Shown here in pieces: positions 27,109 to 35,463 of a DNA stretch of 64,000 bases. The first letter of the stretch is position 1. Every line of letters starts with the position of its first letter. The notes beneath the pieces are model-generated. The model worked only from the letters and a program-made list of their open reading frames with translations, did no database searches and was not told the DNA's origin. The stretch is taken from positions 1 through 64,000 of the forward strand of contig CAJYSA010000072.1 in NCBI GenBank assembly GCA_913777325.1, written 5' to 3'. The translations under genes and the position numbers were made by a program. Source of the stretch: an uncultured Sphingomonas sp. GTDB taxonomy: Bacteria; Pseudomonadota; Alphaproteobacteria; Sphingomonadales; Sphingomonadaceae.

Positions 27109-27845
27109 CCCGCACGCGTCTCGGGCAACCAGGACAGGTCGATCGCGGCGCGGCGATCCGACTGCTCGGTGGCGCGGCGCAACCCCTCCTCATCCAGAAC
27201 GGTCACCCGCCCGGCGGTGCGCGCGATCAGCCGCTGATTCTCGAGCTGGCGCAGCATCCGGTTCACGTGCACCGCCGTCAGCCCGATGGCATCGCCGATC
27301 TCCTCCTGGGTCAGGCCGGGGATGAAGCTGTCGACGATCGCCGGATCGCCGCGGCGCATTCGCTCGCGGATATCGAGCAGGACGGCGGCGACGCGCGCGC
27401 GGGCCGAGGTCTTGGCGATGGCCGACAACCGTTCCGCCAGCGCGGCCTGCTCGGCCTGTTCCAGCGCGGTCAGCGCCAGCGCGAGGCGGGGATGCCGCAG
27501 CAGCACGCCCGCCATTTGCGCGCGGTCGACCGGGGCGACCACGCTGTCGGCGATCGCCACGAACGTCTGTTGCGCCTTGCCATAGGCCATCGCCTGCGTG
27601 CTCAGCAGATCGCCGGGAAACAAGAAGCGCAGGATCTGTCGGCTGCCATCGCCCAGCAGGACGTAGCCCATCATCATTCCGCTCTTCAGCGCGAAGGCAT
27701 CGGTCGAGCGGTCGTTCTGCCGCACCAGCGTCGCGCCACGACGCAGCGGTCGCTCACGATCCGTCAGGTCCGCCAATGCACTCCGTTCGCTGGTGGTGAG
27801 ATTAAGAAGATCGCCGAACCGATCGGCGAGACTAAGCGCTGGCAC
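27105..27845 (-). CDS. Crp/Fnr-family transcription regulator
   Basis: A ~246-residue regulator with an N-terminal cyclic-nucleotide-binding-like beta-roll (LVRQNDRSTDAFALKSGMMMGYVLLGDGSRQILRFLFPGDLL) and a C-terminal winged HTH (LTQEEIGDAIGLTAVHVNRMLRQLE). It has no cysteines in the sensory region, so it is not an iron-sulfur FNR; a FixK- or heme-type role is possible. The first usable start is GTG 27845, and the start is uncertain. It ends 4 bases inside the convergent phosphohexomutase 3' end and is divergent from murA. Confidence 0.85.
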   Translation of the reverse strand: MPALSLADRFGDLLNLTTSERSALADLTDRERPLRRGATLVRQNDRSTDAFALKSGMMMGYVLLGDGSRQILRFLFPGDLLSTQAMAYGKAQQTFVAIADSVVAPVDRAQMAGVLLRHPRLALALTALEQAEQAALAERLSAIAKTSARARVAAVLLDIRERMRRGDPAIVDSFIPGLTQEEIGDAIGLTAVHVNRMLRQLENQRLIARTAGRVTVLDEEGLRRATEQSDRRAAIDLSWLPETRAG

Positions 27846-27903
27846 GCAATGCTGATCCCCAAGAAGGCAGTGGATCGTTACGCGGGCGGGGCCCGAACAT
27901 GCA

Positions 27904-27917
27904 TTAAACCCGATCAA
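27904..27917. promoter_or_regulatory. Candidate FNR/FixK-like box
   Basis: TTAAACCCGATCAA fits the palindrome TTGAT-N4-ATCAA with one perfect half (ATCAA) and two mismatches in the other. It lies between the divergent Crp/Fnr regulator and murA, 59 bases from each start, and would allow autoregulation. This is a single motif match only. Confidence 0.35.
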
Positions 27918-27975
27918 TCGGCGGATCGCACCGGCTCGCTTGGCGCGGGGCCGCGCGCGCGATAGAGCGTGGGCG

Positions 27976-29259
27976 ATGGACCGTATCATCATCCGCGGCG
28001 GCAAGCGCCTGAACGGCAAGCTGCCCATCTCCGGCGCGAAGAACGCCGCCTTGACCCTGATGCCCTGTGCGCTGCTCACCGACGAGCCGCTGACGCTGCG
28101 CAACCTTCCGCGGCTGGCCGACGTCGACGGGTTTGGGCACCTGCTCAACCAACTGGGTGCCTCGACCCGCATCGAGGGCAGCAAGCCGGATGAATTCGGA
28201 CGCGTGATGACGATCCGCGCCGGACAGCTGACCTCCACCGAGGCGCCGTATGACATCGTGCGCAAGATGCGCGCGTCGATCCTGGTGCTCGGCCCGATCC
28301 TGGCGCGTGCCGGTCAGGCCCGCGTTTCGCTGCCCGGCGGTTGCGCGATCGGCAACCGTCCGATCGACCTTCACTTGAAGGCGCTGGAGGCGATCGGCGC
28401 CACGCTGGAGATGAGCGCGGGCTATGTCACCGCCACCGCGCCGGGCGGGCGGCTGTCTGGCGGGCGCTACGCCTTTCCGGTCGTCTCGGTCGGCGCGACC
28501 GAGAATGTCGTGATGGCGGCGGTGACCGCGAAGGGATCCAGCCGGATCGAAAATGCTGCGCGCGAGCCCGAGATCGTCGATCTGTGCCGTTGCCTGATCG
28601 CGATGGGCGCCCGTATCGAGGGTGTCGGCACTGACGTGCTGGAGATCGAAGGCGTCGACGAGCTGCATGGCGCGACCTATGCCGTCATGCCCGACCGGAT
28701 CGAGGCGGGTAGCTATGCCTGCGCGGTGGCCGTCACCGGTGGCGCGGTCGAGCTGACCAACGTCAATGCCGCCGACATGGGCGCCACGCTCGATGCGCTG
28801 CGCGAGGCAGGCGTCGGGATCGAGGAGCGGCGCGGATCGATCCTGGTCACCTCGGAAGCGCAGCTGAAGCCGCTGTCGTTGTCCACCGCGCCGTACCCGG
28901 GCTTCGCCACCGACATGCAGGCGCAGTTCATGGCGATGCTGTGCAAGGCGCCGGGGACCAGCACGCTGACCGAGACGATCTTCGAGAACCGCTACATGCA
29001 CGTGCCGGAGCTGGCGCGGATGGGCGCGGACATCGCGGTGCGCGGACGTACCGCCGAAGTGAACGGGGTCGAGCGGCTGGTCGGCGCGCCGGTGATGGCG
29101 ACCGACCTGCGTGCGTCGATGAGTCTGATCATCGCCGGGCTGGTCGCGGAGGGCGAAACAACCGTCTCGCGCGTCTATCACCTCGATCGCGGCTACGAAC
29201 GGCTGGAGGAGAAGTTGCAGGCGGTCGGCGCCGATATCGAGCGCGACGGCGGTGGCTGA
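27976..29259 (+). CDS. murA: UDP-N-acetylglucosamine 1-carboxyvinyltransferase
   Basis: A 427-residue enolpyruvyl transferase, the first committed peptidoglycan step. The catalytic Cys (Cys123) is in [15 protein letters not shown], so fosfomycin sensitivity is expected at the target. Other signs are ISGAKNAAL (Lys/Asn of the active site), [12 protein letters not shown] and [10 protein letters not shown]. The ATG at 27976 gives [12 protein letters not shown]; the ORF extends to 27940 without support. Confidence 0.97.
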   Translation: MDRIIIRGGKRLNGKLPISGAKNAALTLMPCALLTDEPLTLRNLPRLADVDGFGHLLNQLGASTRIEGSKPDEFGRVMTIRAGQLTSTEAPYDIVRKMRASILVLGPILARAGQARVSLPGGCAIGNRPIDLHLKALEAIGATLEMSAGYVTATAPGGRLSGGRYAFPVVSVGATENVVMAAVTAKGSSRIENAAREPEIVDLCRCLIAMGARIEGVGTDVLEIEGVDELHGATYAVMPDRIEAGSYACAVAVTGGAVELTNVNAADMGATLDALREAGVGIEERRGSILVTSEAQLKPLSLSTAPYPGFATDMQAQFMAMLCKAPGTSTLTETIFENRYMHVPELARMGADIAVRGRTAEVNGVERLVGAPVMATDLRASMSLIIAGLVAEGETTVSRVYHLDRGYERLEEKLQAVGADIERDGGG

Positions 29260-29403
29260 CGCTCGGCTCGCCCTGCGGCGTTAACGGTTCGTCAACCAAT
29301 CTCGGTCAAGGTCGCGGACGGGCGTTGACGGACCGGCGCGATCCGGCTCCGGTCGCAGCCCTGCGGCGGCACGAGTCGTCCGCACGCCCACGGGGTGACG
29401 ACG

Positions 29404-29607
29404 ATGGACGCGATTACCGGCGGCTCGCCGCTAGAGGCTATCCTGTGGACCGCACGCAGCGCTGGCGCTACGCTCATCATCTCGCGTGGGAATGATCCGG
29501 CGACGATCCGTCAGCTTCTCGACGAGGGGCTTGTGCGCGAGCGGCTGGGCCATCTGGTCCTGACGCTAAAGGGGTTGCAACGACGCCGGGCGTGCGCGCC
29601 TTACTGA
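29404..29607 (+). CDS. Small hypothetical protein
   Basis: A 67-residue frame from ATG 29404 (GTG 29395 alternative) ending 7 bases inside the convergent DUF4892-like gene. Third-codon GC is high, as in neighbouring genes. The sequence includes SPLEAILWTARSAGATLIISRGNDPATIRQLLDEGLV and VLTLKGLQRR, which suggests a compact helical fold, perhaps HTH-like. I do not recognise it. A TTAA-N7-TCAA motif near 29281-29295 upstream resembles a CtrA site with one mismatch. Confidence 0.5.
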   Translation: MDAITGGSPLEAILWTARSAGATLIISRGNDPATIRQLLDEGLVRERLGHLVLTLKGLQRRRACAPY

Positions 29608-30155
29608 GCGGGGTCGGCAGGCACCGCTTCTTCGACCACCGCCTGGTAGATCGCCGATTTCGGCTCGGCATCGCTGATATAGAGCAGCACCCAGCTTGCG
29701 GCGCGCCGCGCCACCAACACGCGGACGCGATCGTTGAAAAAGGCGTCGAACCCCGGCGGGGCGATCCGACCCGAGTTCATGATCAGCGCTCCCATGTCCT
29801 TCCCGCATGCCGATCCGGCGCAGGAAAAGACGGTGTCGAAGCCATCCTTCTTCAGCAGATCGGCATAGTAACGCTGGATCTGCAACGGCGCGGTCGACGG
29901 GACGACGTCATAGCCGACGTGCGTGACCCTTCCCTCAAGCCGCCGGATGTTCGTGTCCGCCTGTTCGTTGGCGATCGGTCCGGTCGGCATCGCGATCTCG
30001 TCCAACGACGGCGCGCGATAGCCGGCGATCACGGCTGACGGATAGCGCGGCACCAGCGGATGATCTTCGCCATCGCGATCCTGCGCGACCAGTGGTGCGG
30101 CAATGACCGCACACGCCGCAATCGCTGCGGAGACGAACAGGGAACACATTCGCAT
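29601..30155 (-). CDS. DUF4892-like secreted protein
   Basis: A 184-residue protein with an N-terminal signal peptide (SLFVSAAIAACAVIAAPLVAQ). The mature part matches the DUF4892 pattern as I remember it: DHPLVPRYPSAVIAGY, then RRLEGRVTHVGYDV, QRYYADLLKKDGFDTVF and paired cysteines in CAGSACG. It is probably periplasmic or outer-membrane associated. Function is unknown. The start is ATG 30155 (MRMCSLF) or the Met two codons in. A 7-base-pair hairpin (30186-30203) lies upstream. Confidence 0.72.
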   Translation of the reverse strand: MRMCSLFVSAAIAACAVIAAPLVAQDRDGEDHPLVPRYPSAVIAGYRAPSLDEIAMPTGPIANEQADTNIRRLEGRVTHVGYDVVPSTAPLQIQRYYADLLKKDGFDTVFSCAGSACGKDMGALIMNSGRIAPPGFDAFFNDRVRVLVARRAASWVLLYISDAEPKSAIYQAVVEEAVPADPAQ

Positions 30156-30185
30156 GCCGAAGTAAACCTGTATGATCGTGGGCTG

Positions 30186-30203
30186 GACAGCTGGGTAGCT
30201 GTC
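30186..30203. terminator. Short hairpin downstream of threonine synthase
   Basis: GACAGCT (30186-30192), GGGT loop, AGCTGTC (30197-30203): perfect 7-base-pair stem in the 133-base gap between the threonine synthase stop and the next gene on the same strand. No T-tract is present, so it is at best a weak terminator or a leader structure. Confidence 0.35.
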
Positions 30204-30288
30204 GGCGCGCAGCGTCATTGTCAAGACGTGGCGCCGAAATCATAAAGATGTGCATCCAGCAGCGCGATCATTGTCGCGCCGGCGAGGA

Positions 30289-31512
30289 TTACAGCATGTC
30301 GAAGTGGATCGGTGCATGGCGATCCAGTCGTTGCTCCGCCGGCGGCAGGGGATATTTCAGCCCGGTCGCGCAATTGAACAGCACGACCTCCTCGTCTTCG
30401 TCCACCTCGCCGTTGCGCAGCGCCTGTCGATAGGCTGCCAGCGTCGCCCCGCCCTCGGGACATAGCAGCAAGCCGTCGCGGCGTGCGCAATCGTCGACCG
30501 CCTTGAGGATCGCCGGATCCCCGACCGCCAGCGCCTTGCCGCCGCTCTCGCGCACCGCCCGCAGGATCAGGAAGTCGCCCACCGCGCGCGGCACGCGGAT
30601 GCCCGCCGCGATCGTGTGCGCGTCCTCCCAGCGTTCGGCATGTTCCTCGCCGGCCTCGAACGCGCGCACGATCGGCGCACATCCGGCAGCCTGCACCGCA
30701 TACATCCGTGGCCGTTCGGGACCGATCCAGCCTAGCCGCTGCAGCTCGTCGAACGCCTTCCACATGCCGATCAACCCGGTGCCACCACCGGTCGGGTAGA
30801 AGATCGCCTTGGGCAATCGCCAGCCGAGCTGCGCGGCCAGCTCCAGTCCCATCGTCTTCTTGCCCTCGATCCGATACGGCTCCTTCAGCGTGGAGAAATC
30901 GAACCAGCGCCCCTCCGCGGCACCCTTGCCGACGATCGCGCCGCAATCGTCGATCAAGCCGTTGACGCGCCACACCCTGGCGCCCTGCGCGGCGATCTCT
31001 CGGACGTTCACCTCGGGGGTATCTTCCGGGCAGAACACGATCGTTTCGATACCGACGCGAGTGGCATAAGCGGCCAGCGCCGCACCGGCGTTGCCGTTGG
31101 TGGGCATCGCGATCCGCGTGACGCCCAATTCCTTGGCCATCGCCACCGCCATTACCAACCCGCGCGCCTTGAAGCTGCCGGTCGGCAATCGGCCCTCGTC
31201 CTTCACCCACACGCGCGAGCCAGCGCTCGCGGGGATCGGGATCAGCGGCGTCTCGATCTCGCCCAGGCTGACGACGTTGGCCGTGCGCCGCACCGGCAAC
31301 AGCTCGCGCCAACGCCACAGGTCGGTTTGCCGTGCCGTCAGCGCATCGCGTGGAAGCGTCTCCGCGATCGCGGCGAGGTCGTATCGCACCAGCAGCGGGC
31401 GCCCGGCGCGCGACAGGTTGTGGAGACGATCGGCCTCATAGCGCTCGCCGGTCAACGAGCATTCGAGGTGCGTGACGAAGGTCGGGCGCTCGGCGGTCAG
31501 ATTCTCGTTCAT
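30289..31512 (-). CDS. Threonine synthase, fold-type II PLP enzyme (archaeal-like)
   Basis: A 407-residue PLP enzyme. The N-terminal segment FVTHLECSLTGERYEADRLHNLS resembles the zinc-ribbon-like start of archaeal-type threonine synthases. The PLP lysine is in LPTGSFKARG, the phosphate loop is PTGGGTGLIGMW, and PTNGNAGAALAAYA is characteristic. It converts phosphohomoserine to threonine by family; related cysteate synthases cannot be excluded. It differs from the larger ThrC of many proteobacteria. mazG lies 43 bases upstream on the same strand. Confidence 0.78.
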   Translation of the reverse strand: MNENLTAERPTFVTHLECSLTGERYEADRLHNLSRAGRPLLVRYDLAAIAETLPRDALTARQTDLWRWRELLPVRRTANVVSLGEIETPLIPIPASAGSRVWVKDEGRLPTGSFKARGLVMAVAMAKELGVTRIAMPTNGNAGAALAAYATRVGIETIVFCPEDTPEVNVREIAAQGARVWRVNGLIDDCGAIVGKGAAEGRWFDFSTLKEPYRIEGKKTMGLELAAQLGWRLPKAIFYPTGGGTGLIGMWKAFDELQRLGWIGPERPRMYAVQAAGCAPIVRAFEAGEEHAERWEDAHTIAAGIRVPRAVGDFLILRAVRESGGKALAVGDPAILKAVDDCARRDGLLLCPEGGATLAAYRQALRNGEVDEDEEVVLFNCATGLKYPLPPAEQRLDRHAPIHFDML

Positions 31513-31555
31513 GGGCCTTAGCTTAGCGACACCGATCCGCGATGCGAAGCGTGGC

Positions 31556-32290
31556 TCAGCGCTTCTTGACTGCCGTCCATAATTCTTCCTTCGCGTCGAG
31601 CGGTAGCCCTGCGAAGGCGACACCGGCCATATCCTCCATCGCGCGGAACCGCCGCTCGAACTTGGCGCTGGCCGCGCGCAGCGCCGCTTCCGGGTCGACC
31701 CCTTGATGCCGCGCCCAATTGACGGTGGCGAACAGCAGGTCGCCGATCTCCTCGGCCACCTCCTCGGTCGTGCCGGCCTGCTCGACCTCGGCGAGTTCCT
31801 CGTCGATCTTGGCGCGTGAGCCGGCGGCATCGGGCCAGTCGAAGCCGACCCGCGCCGCGCGTTTCTGCAGCTTCTCGGCGCGTAGCAGCGCCGGCAACCC
31901 GATCGCCACCCCGTCCAGCACGCTTTGTGCGCCCTTGGCGGCGCGTTCGGCGGCCTTCACTTCTTCCCACCGATGGTGCCCACCCTCGCGTTCGTCGCCG
32001 AAGATATGCGGGTGCCGCCGCTCCATCTTGTCCCCGATCGCCGCCGCGACGTCGTTGAAATCGAACGCGCCGGCCTCCTCCGCGATACGGGCGTGAAAGA
32101 CCACCTGGAGCAGCAGGTCGCCCAGTTCGTCCTTCAGCTCCGCCATGTCTCCGCGCTCGATCGCGTCGGCGACCTCATAGGCTTCCTCGATCGTATAGGG
32201 CGCGATGGTGGCGAAGGTTTGCGCGCGATCCCACTCGCACCCGTCCGCACCGCGCAGGCGGGCCATGATGGCGATCAGTCGTTCGATCAT
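31556..32290 (-). CDS. mazG: Nucleoside triphosphate pyrophosphohydrolase MazG
   Basis: A 244-residue protein with two MazG units. The first contains IEEAYEVADAIERGD and ELKDELGDLLLQVVFHA (EExxE/ExxD metal-binding pattern); the second contains DEELAEVEQAG and EEIGDLLFATVNWAR. It hydrolyses non-canonical or stress-related NTPs. In many alphaproteobacteria mazG follows hflX; here it is elsewhere, 17 bases after a DUF2235 gene. The ATG at 32290 gives MIERLIAIMARLRG. Confidence 0.95.
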   Translation of the reverse strand: MIERLIAIMARLRGADGCEWDRAQTFATIAPYTIEEAYEVADAIERGDMAELKDELGDLLLQVVFHARIAEEAGAFDFNDVAAAIGDKMERRHPHIFGDEREGGHHRWEEVKAAERAAKGAQSVLDGVAIGLPALLRAEKLQKRAARVGFDWPDAAGSRAKIDEELAEVEQAGTTEEVAEEIGDLLFATVNWARHQGVDPEAALRAASAKFERRFRAMEDMAGVAFAGLPLDAKEELWTAVKKR

Positions 32291-32307
32291 CGCGATGTCC
32301 TTGCCGC

Positions 32308-34782
32308 TCAGGGCGCGATCGTCGCGCCGCAGGCGGACGCTGGTGGCGCGGGCGGAGCGATCGCGCAACCATCCGCAGCGCAGCCGCCGCCGGTATCGCG
32401 CGCGACCGAGACGAATGCGGCGCCCCGGTTGTTGGCATAGAAGGCGCGGGGCCATAGTGGCCATGCGACGTCGTTGACGGCCAGGTACAGCCGTCCGCCG
32501 CTGCTCGGCGCGGTGAAGCGACCGCGATAGTGCCCTCGCCCCAGATCGCGCAGATCGAGCGGGTCGATCCGTACCTTCGCACCCGGCACGATGCCGTCCT
32601 GTGCATCGGGGCGACGCGTGATCAGTAGCGGCTTCAGCCAATTGGCACGCGCCACGCGGCGGTGATACCGGAACGGCAGCAGTCGCCACCCGCCTGCCGT
32701 CACGCCGATCGCGGGATCCGCCGGCAGCGTGGCATCGCACCATTGCCGGGTCATCCGCAGATCCACGACGTAGCGTTGACCTGGCGTCACGTTCCGCCGC
32801 AGGTCGGTGCACGGGCGATGCAGGGCGAAGGCGATCGGCGCGTCCACGCTTTGCTCCGCCCGTCCGCCGGGGTCAGGGCACAACGTGCCGTTGCGTTCGG
32901 CGTGCGCCAGCCACCATTGTATGGGCAAGGCGAGCGGGATGGCGAAAAGCGCCACCAGTACGGCGATGGCGGCAAGCCCCGGCAAGGCCCGCCACTTCAA
33001 CCAGCGCAGCGTATTGATCCACGGTGCGGCGCAGCGGATGCGCCGCGCGATACCGGCGTGATCGGGCCATGGTGTCGCATCGTGCGTAACGCACGCCCAT
33101 GCCGCAGCCGAGCGTGCGGCAATGGCACCGCCCAGCCGATTGCCTGCCATCATCAGCACGGCGAGCAGCACCAGCAGCGTCGCGGCGGCGACCGGCTGCG
33201 CACTGTAGCGATCGATCCACGGCGCGAGCGCGCCGGGCAGCACCGCCTTCAACGGACTGAACAAACCCGGCAGGAGACAGCGGCTGTCGCCGCACCATTG
33301 CTCGACGCCGAGCGGGGCGGGCCACAGCGGCATCGACGCAAGCGCCGCCGTGGCGAGAACCGTCGCGAAGTACGTCACGCGGCGCCACCACACTAGATCC
33401 CACACCCCCGGCATCATCGCGGTGCGCGCCGCGTTGCCTTTCCGAGCCAACAACAGCGCGCGTTCCTGCGGCGACAGCAAGGGGACGACGGCGGCCGGCG
33501 CGATCGCGGCCGTCGTCGCGGCGCCAGCGCCGCTCGTTGGTTGCGACGCGGCCTCACCCGCGCGCTGCGGCGGGTGGATCTCGAACCGTTCCGGGATCGT
33601 GATCGGCGCGTAGCGATCGGTGCCGCGCACGATCCGGGCGAGCGCGCTTTCGTGGATGCGCGCGGCGGTGAGCAGGCCGCGCCCCCGCGCGCGTTCTGGC
33701 GCCCATGACAGCCGCGTGTCGCGCGCCGGCGCGCGCATCAGCGCGTCGATGCGGCGCGGTTGATAGCGATAATAGCTGCCGAGCCCGGCACGGCTGTCGT
33801 GGATCGGCCCGGCGCTGTTGGCGAGTGCGCGGTGCCGGGCGGTGATGACATCCAGCGTCCGCAGCCCTGCCGCGCGGGCTTCCTCCAGCATCCACAGGAG
33901 CGAGACGTAGCTCAGGCTTTCGTCGGGATAGCCGCCGCCGACATCGGCATGCATCCCCGTGAACCAGAGTTGCCGGAGCCGATCCTCTTCCACCAGGCCG
34001 CGGCGGACCAAATCGCGTTCGGCAAGTTCGTCCCAGACCAGCGGCTGGAAGGCGTCGCGCTGATCGTCGAGCGCCAGTGCGTGGCGTGCCTGTCGCACGC
34101 GCTTGTTAAGCGTGTAATTGGGCATCGACAGCGCGTAGAACCAATTGTCGATGGCACGGATGATCTCCACGCTCGGCCCGCCGTAAGCGGCGACCGTGTC
34201 CCACACACCAACGAAGCTGATCTCAGGGCGACGGTTGCGATACAGGCTGTATCGATGCTCCGGGCGGCGCATTGCCGCGATCACACGATTGCGCAGCGCA
34301 CGCCAGACCTTGGTCGGCCATTGCAGCCGTCGCGGCAGATAGCGATGGCGATAGGCGCGCCACGCGTCCGCGGCGCCACGTTGCAGGACCGCCTCGTCAT
34401 CGGCCGGCACCAGCCCCTGGGTCGCGATCAGCGCGACGACCAGCCGGATCGTGAACGCCCCGCGACTGAAGCCGAAGGCATAGATCGTGTCCCCCGGCCC
34501 GTAATTGCGGCAGGCGAAGCGATAGATGTCGAGGACATTGTGCTTCAGCCCGAAGCCGAAGATCCCCCCCAGGATCGCCAGCGGGCGGAACCACGACGTG
34601 CCGACGCCATCGTCGTAGAAGGCGATTTGGGGGCGGGCGTTCGGTGGCGCCGGCCCCAGATCGGCCGCTTCGTAGGTGCGCCAGACGTTGGTCTTGAACA
34701 CCTTGGCGCTGCTGTTCCCGGTGCCGTCGGAGAAAAGCAGGATCGACTTGGCGCGCGTGGCGGCGGTCGCGTCGTCCTGCAT
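32308..34782 (-). CDS. DUF2235 alpha/beta-hydrolase with membrane segments
   Basis: An 824-residue protein. Residues ~10-330 form a DUF2235 hydrolase domain: ILLFSDGTGNS, VGTSWF, the GFSRGA nucleophile elbow (Ser), VWDTVAAYG, and HADVGGGYPDE. This family includes Tle1-type phospholipase effectors. Three hydrophobic segments follow (~470-490, ~525-545, ~605-630), then a soluble C-terminal region, so it may be anchored in the inner membrane. No type VI secretion, VgrG or immunity gene is seen nearby. The start ATG 34782 has a strong GGAGGAG RBS; the open frame continues to 35217 but through another gene. Confidence 0.82.
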   Translation of the reverse strand: MQDDATAATRAKSILLFSDGTGNSSAKVFKTNVWRTYEAADLGPAPPNARPQIAFYDDGVGTSWFRPLAILGGIFGFGLKHNVLDIYRFACRNYGPGDTIYAFGFSRGAFTIRLVVALIATQGLVPADDEAVLQRGAADAWRAYRHRYLPRRLQWPTKVWRALRNRVIAAMRRPEHRYSLYRNRRPEISFVGVWDTVAAYGGPSVEIIRAIDNWFYALSMPNYTLNKRVRQARHALALDDQRDAFQPLVWDELAERDLVRRGLVEEDRLRQLWFTGMHADVGGGYPDESLSYVSLLWMLEEARAAGLRTLDVITARHRALANSAGPIHDSRAGLGSYYRYQPRRIDALMRAPARDTRLSWAPERARGRGLLTAARIHESALARIVRGTDRYAPITIPERFEIHPPQRAGEAASQPTSGAGAATTAAIAPAAVVPLLSPQERALLLARKGNAARTAMMPGVWDLVWWRRVTYFATVLATAALASMPLWPAPLGVEQWCGDSRCLLPGLFSPLKAVLPGALAPWIDRYSAQPVAAATLLVLLAVLMMAGNRLGGAIAARSAAAWACVTHDATPWPDHAGIARRIRCAAPWINTLRWLKWRALPGLAAIAVLVALFAIPLALPIQWWLAHAERNGTLCPDPGGRAEQSVDAPIAFALHRPCTDLRRNVTPGQRYVVDLRMTRQWCDATLPADPAIGVTAGGWRLLPFRYHRRVARANWLKPLLITRRPDAQDGIVPGAKVRIDPLDLRDLGRGHYRGRFTAPSSGGRLYLAVNDVAWPLWPRAFYANNRGAAFVSVARDTGGGCAADGCAIAPPAPPASACGATIAP

Positions 34783-34838
34783 GGCTCCTCCTAATCTGGT
34801 GTGCCGATGCTGCGCCGTCGGTGGCGTGGAGGCAAGCG

Positions 34839-35159
34839 CTACCGCTTGCCCCGCCAACGTAGCGACTGATCGTTGAGCGCGGCAAGATCGGCGCTCCCCG
34901 CCAGAACGGCTTCGCCCAGCGCGATCGCCGCGTTCAGGATGGCGTCCGGTGCGTGGCGGTAGGCGGGTCGCGCGGCGATGTGGTCGTACCAGCGGCCGCC
35001 GCACGCATGGTCGAGCAGGATACGCTGGAAGCAATGGTCGGTGGAAACCGGCCAACGTCGGTGCGCGGCCTGCGCCGGCAGCGCGTCGCGGGTCAGCGTC
35101 AGCCAGCGTCGTTCGCGGGTGGGGCGATCTAAATCGATGCTGGTCACGCGCCCGACCAT
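34839..35159 (-). CDS. Small conserved alphaproteobacterial protein
   Basis: A 106-residue protein with a pattern I have seen in short alphaproteobacterial proteins, often loosely annotated as acetyltransferase: HRRWPVSTDHCFQRILLDHA, AYRHAP and LNDQSLRWRGKR. It lacks the GNAT acetyl-CoA loop, so that label is doubtful. It lies 56 bases upstream of the DUF2235 gene on the same strand and could be co-transcribed. The start is ATG 35159. Confidence 0.72.
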   Translation of the reverse strand: MVGRVTSIDLDRPTRERRWLTLTRDALPAQAAHRRWPVSTDHCFQRILLDHACGGRWYDHIAARPAYRHAPDAILNAAIALGEAVLAGSADLAALNDQSLRWRGKR

Positions 35160-35227
35160 AAGGAGTGAGACGCTGGTGGCGAGCAGCTTGCACAATAACA
35201 ACCAGTTTGACGATCAACAGTACGGAT

Positions 35228-35244
35228 CATATACGTTTCATATG
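35228..35244. promoter_or_regulatory. AT-rich dyad upstream of the parD-like gene
   Basis: CATAT (35228-35232) and ATATG (35240-35244) form an inverted repeat with 7-base spacer in an AT-rich island (about 35186-35262) that stands out from the GC-rich surroundings. It lies 25 bases before the parD-like start and could be an operator for a ribbon-helix-helix protein. Confidence 0.4.
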
Positions 35245-35268
35245 TTGATAAACTTGTGGAGTAAGCGT

Positions 35269-35463
35269 GTGGGACTTGTGAAGATCGATGACCGGCTGCA
35301 TGAGGAAGCGCGACGCGCCAGCACGGTCATGTGCCGATCGATCAATGCACAAGCCGAATTTTGGATGAAGATCGGCATGCTCGCCGAAGCGAACCCGACA
35401 TTGTCCTTCAACGAGATCATCGCGCGCGAGCGTGCCGTGCCGCCAACCGCGCACGCCGCATGA
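35269..35463 (+). CDS. ParD-like antitoxin-family protein
   Basis: A 64-residue protein: GLVKIDDRLHEEARRASTVMCRSINAQAEFWMKIGMLAEANPTLSFNEII spans nearly all of it and matches the ParD-like family (ribbon-helix-helix-type antitoxin relatives). The start is GTG 35269 with GGAG seven bases upstream; ATG 35242 is a weaker alternative. No toxin gene is adjacent. Its stop overlaps the map start (ATGA), so it is translationally coupled to a methionine aminopeptidase. Confidence 0.85.
   Translation: MGLVKIDDRLHEEARRASTVMCRSINAQAEFWMKIGMLAEANPTLSFNEIIARERAVPPTAHAA

Noticed and set aside
34839..35159. GNAT acetyltransferase label for the small conserved protein
   Set aside because: At 106 residues it lacks the acetyl-CoA binding loop, so the usual label is not supported.
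34783..35217. N-terminal extension of the DUF2235 gene
   Set aside because: The frame stays open but crosses the small conserved gene, lacks motifs, and the ATG at 34782 has a strong RBS and begins the conserved hydrolase fold.
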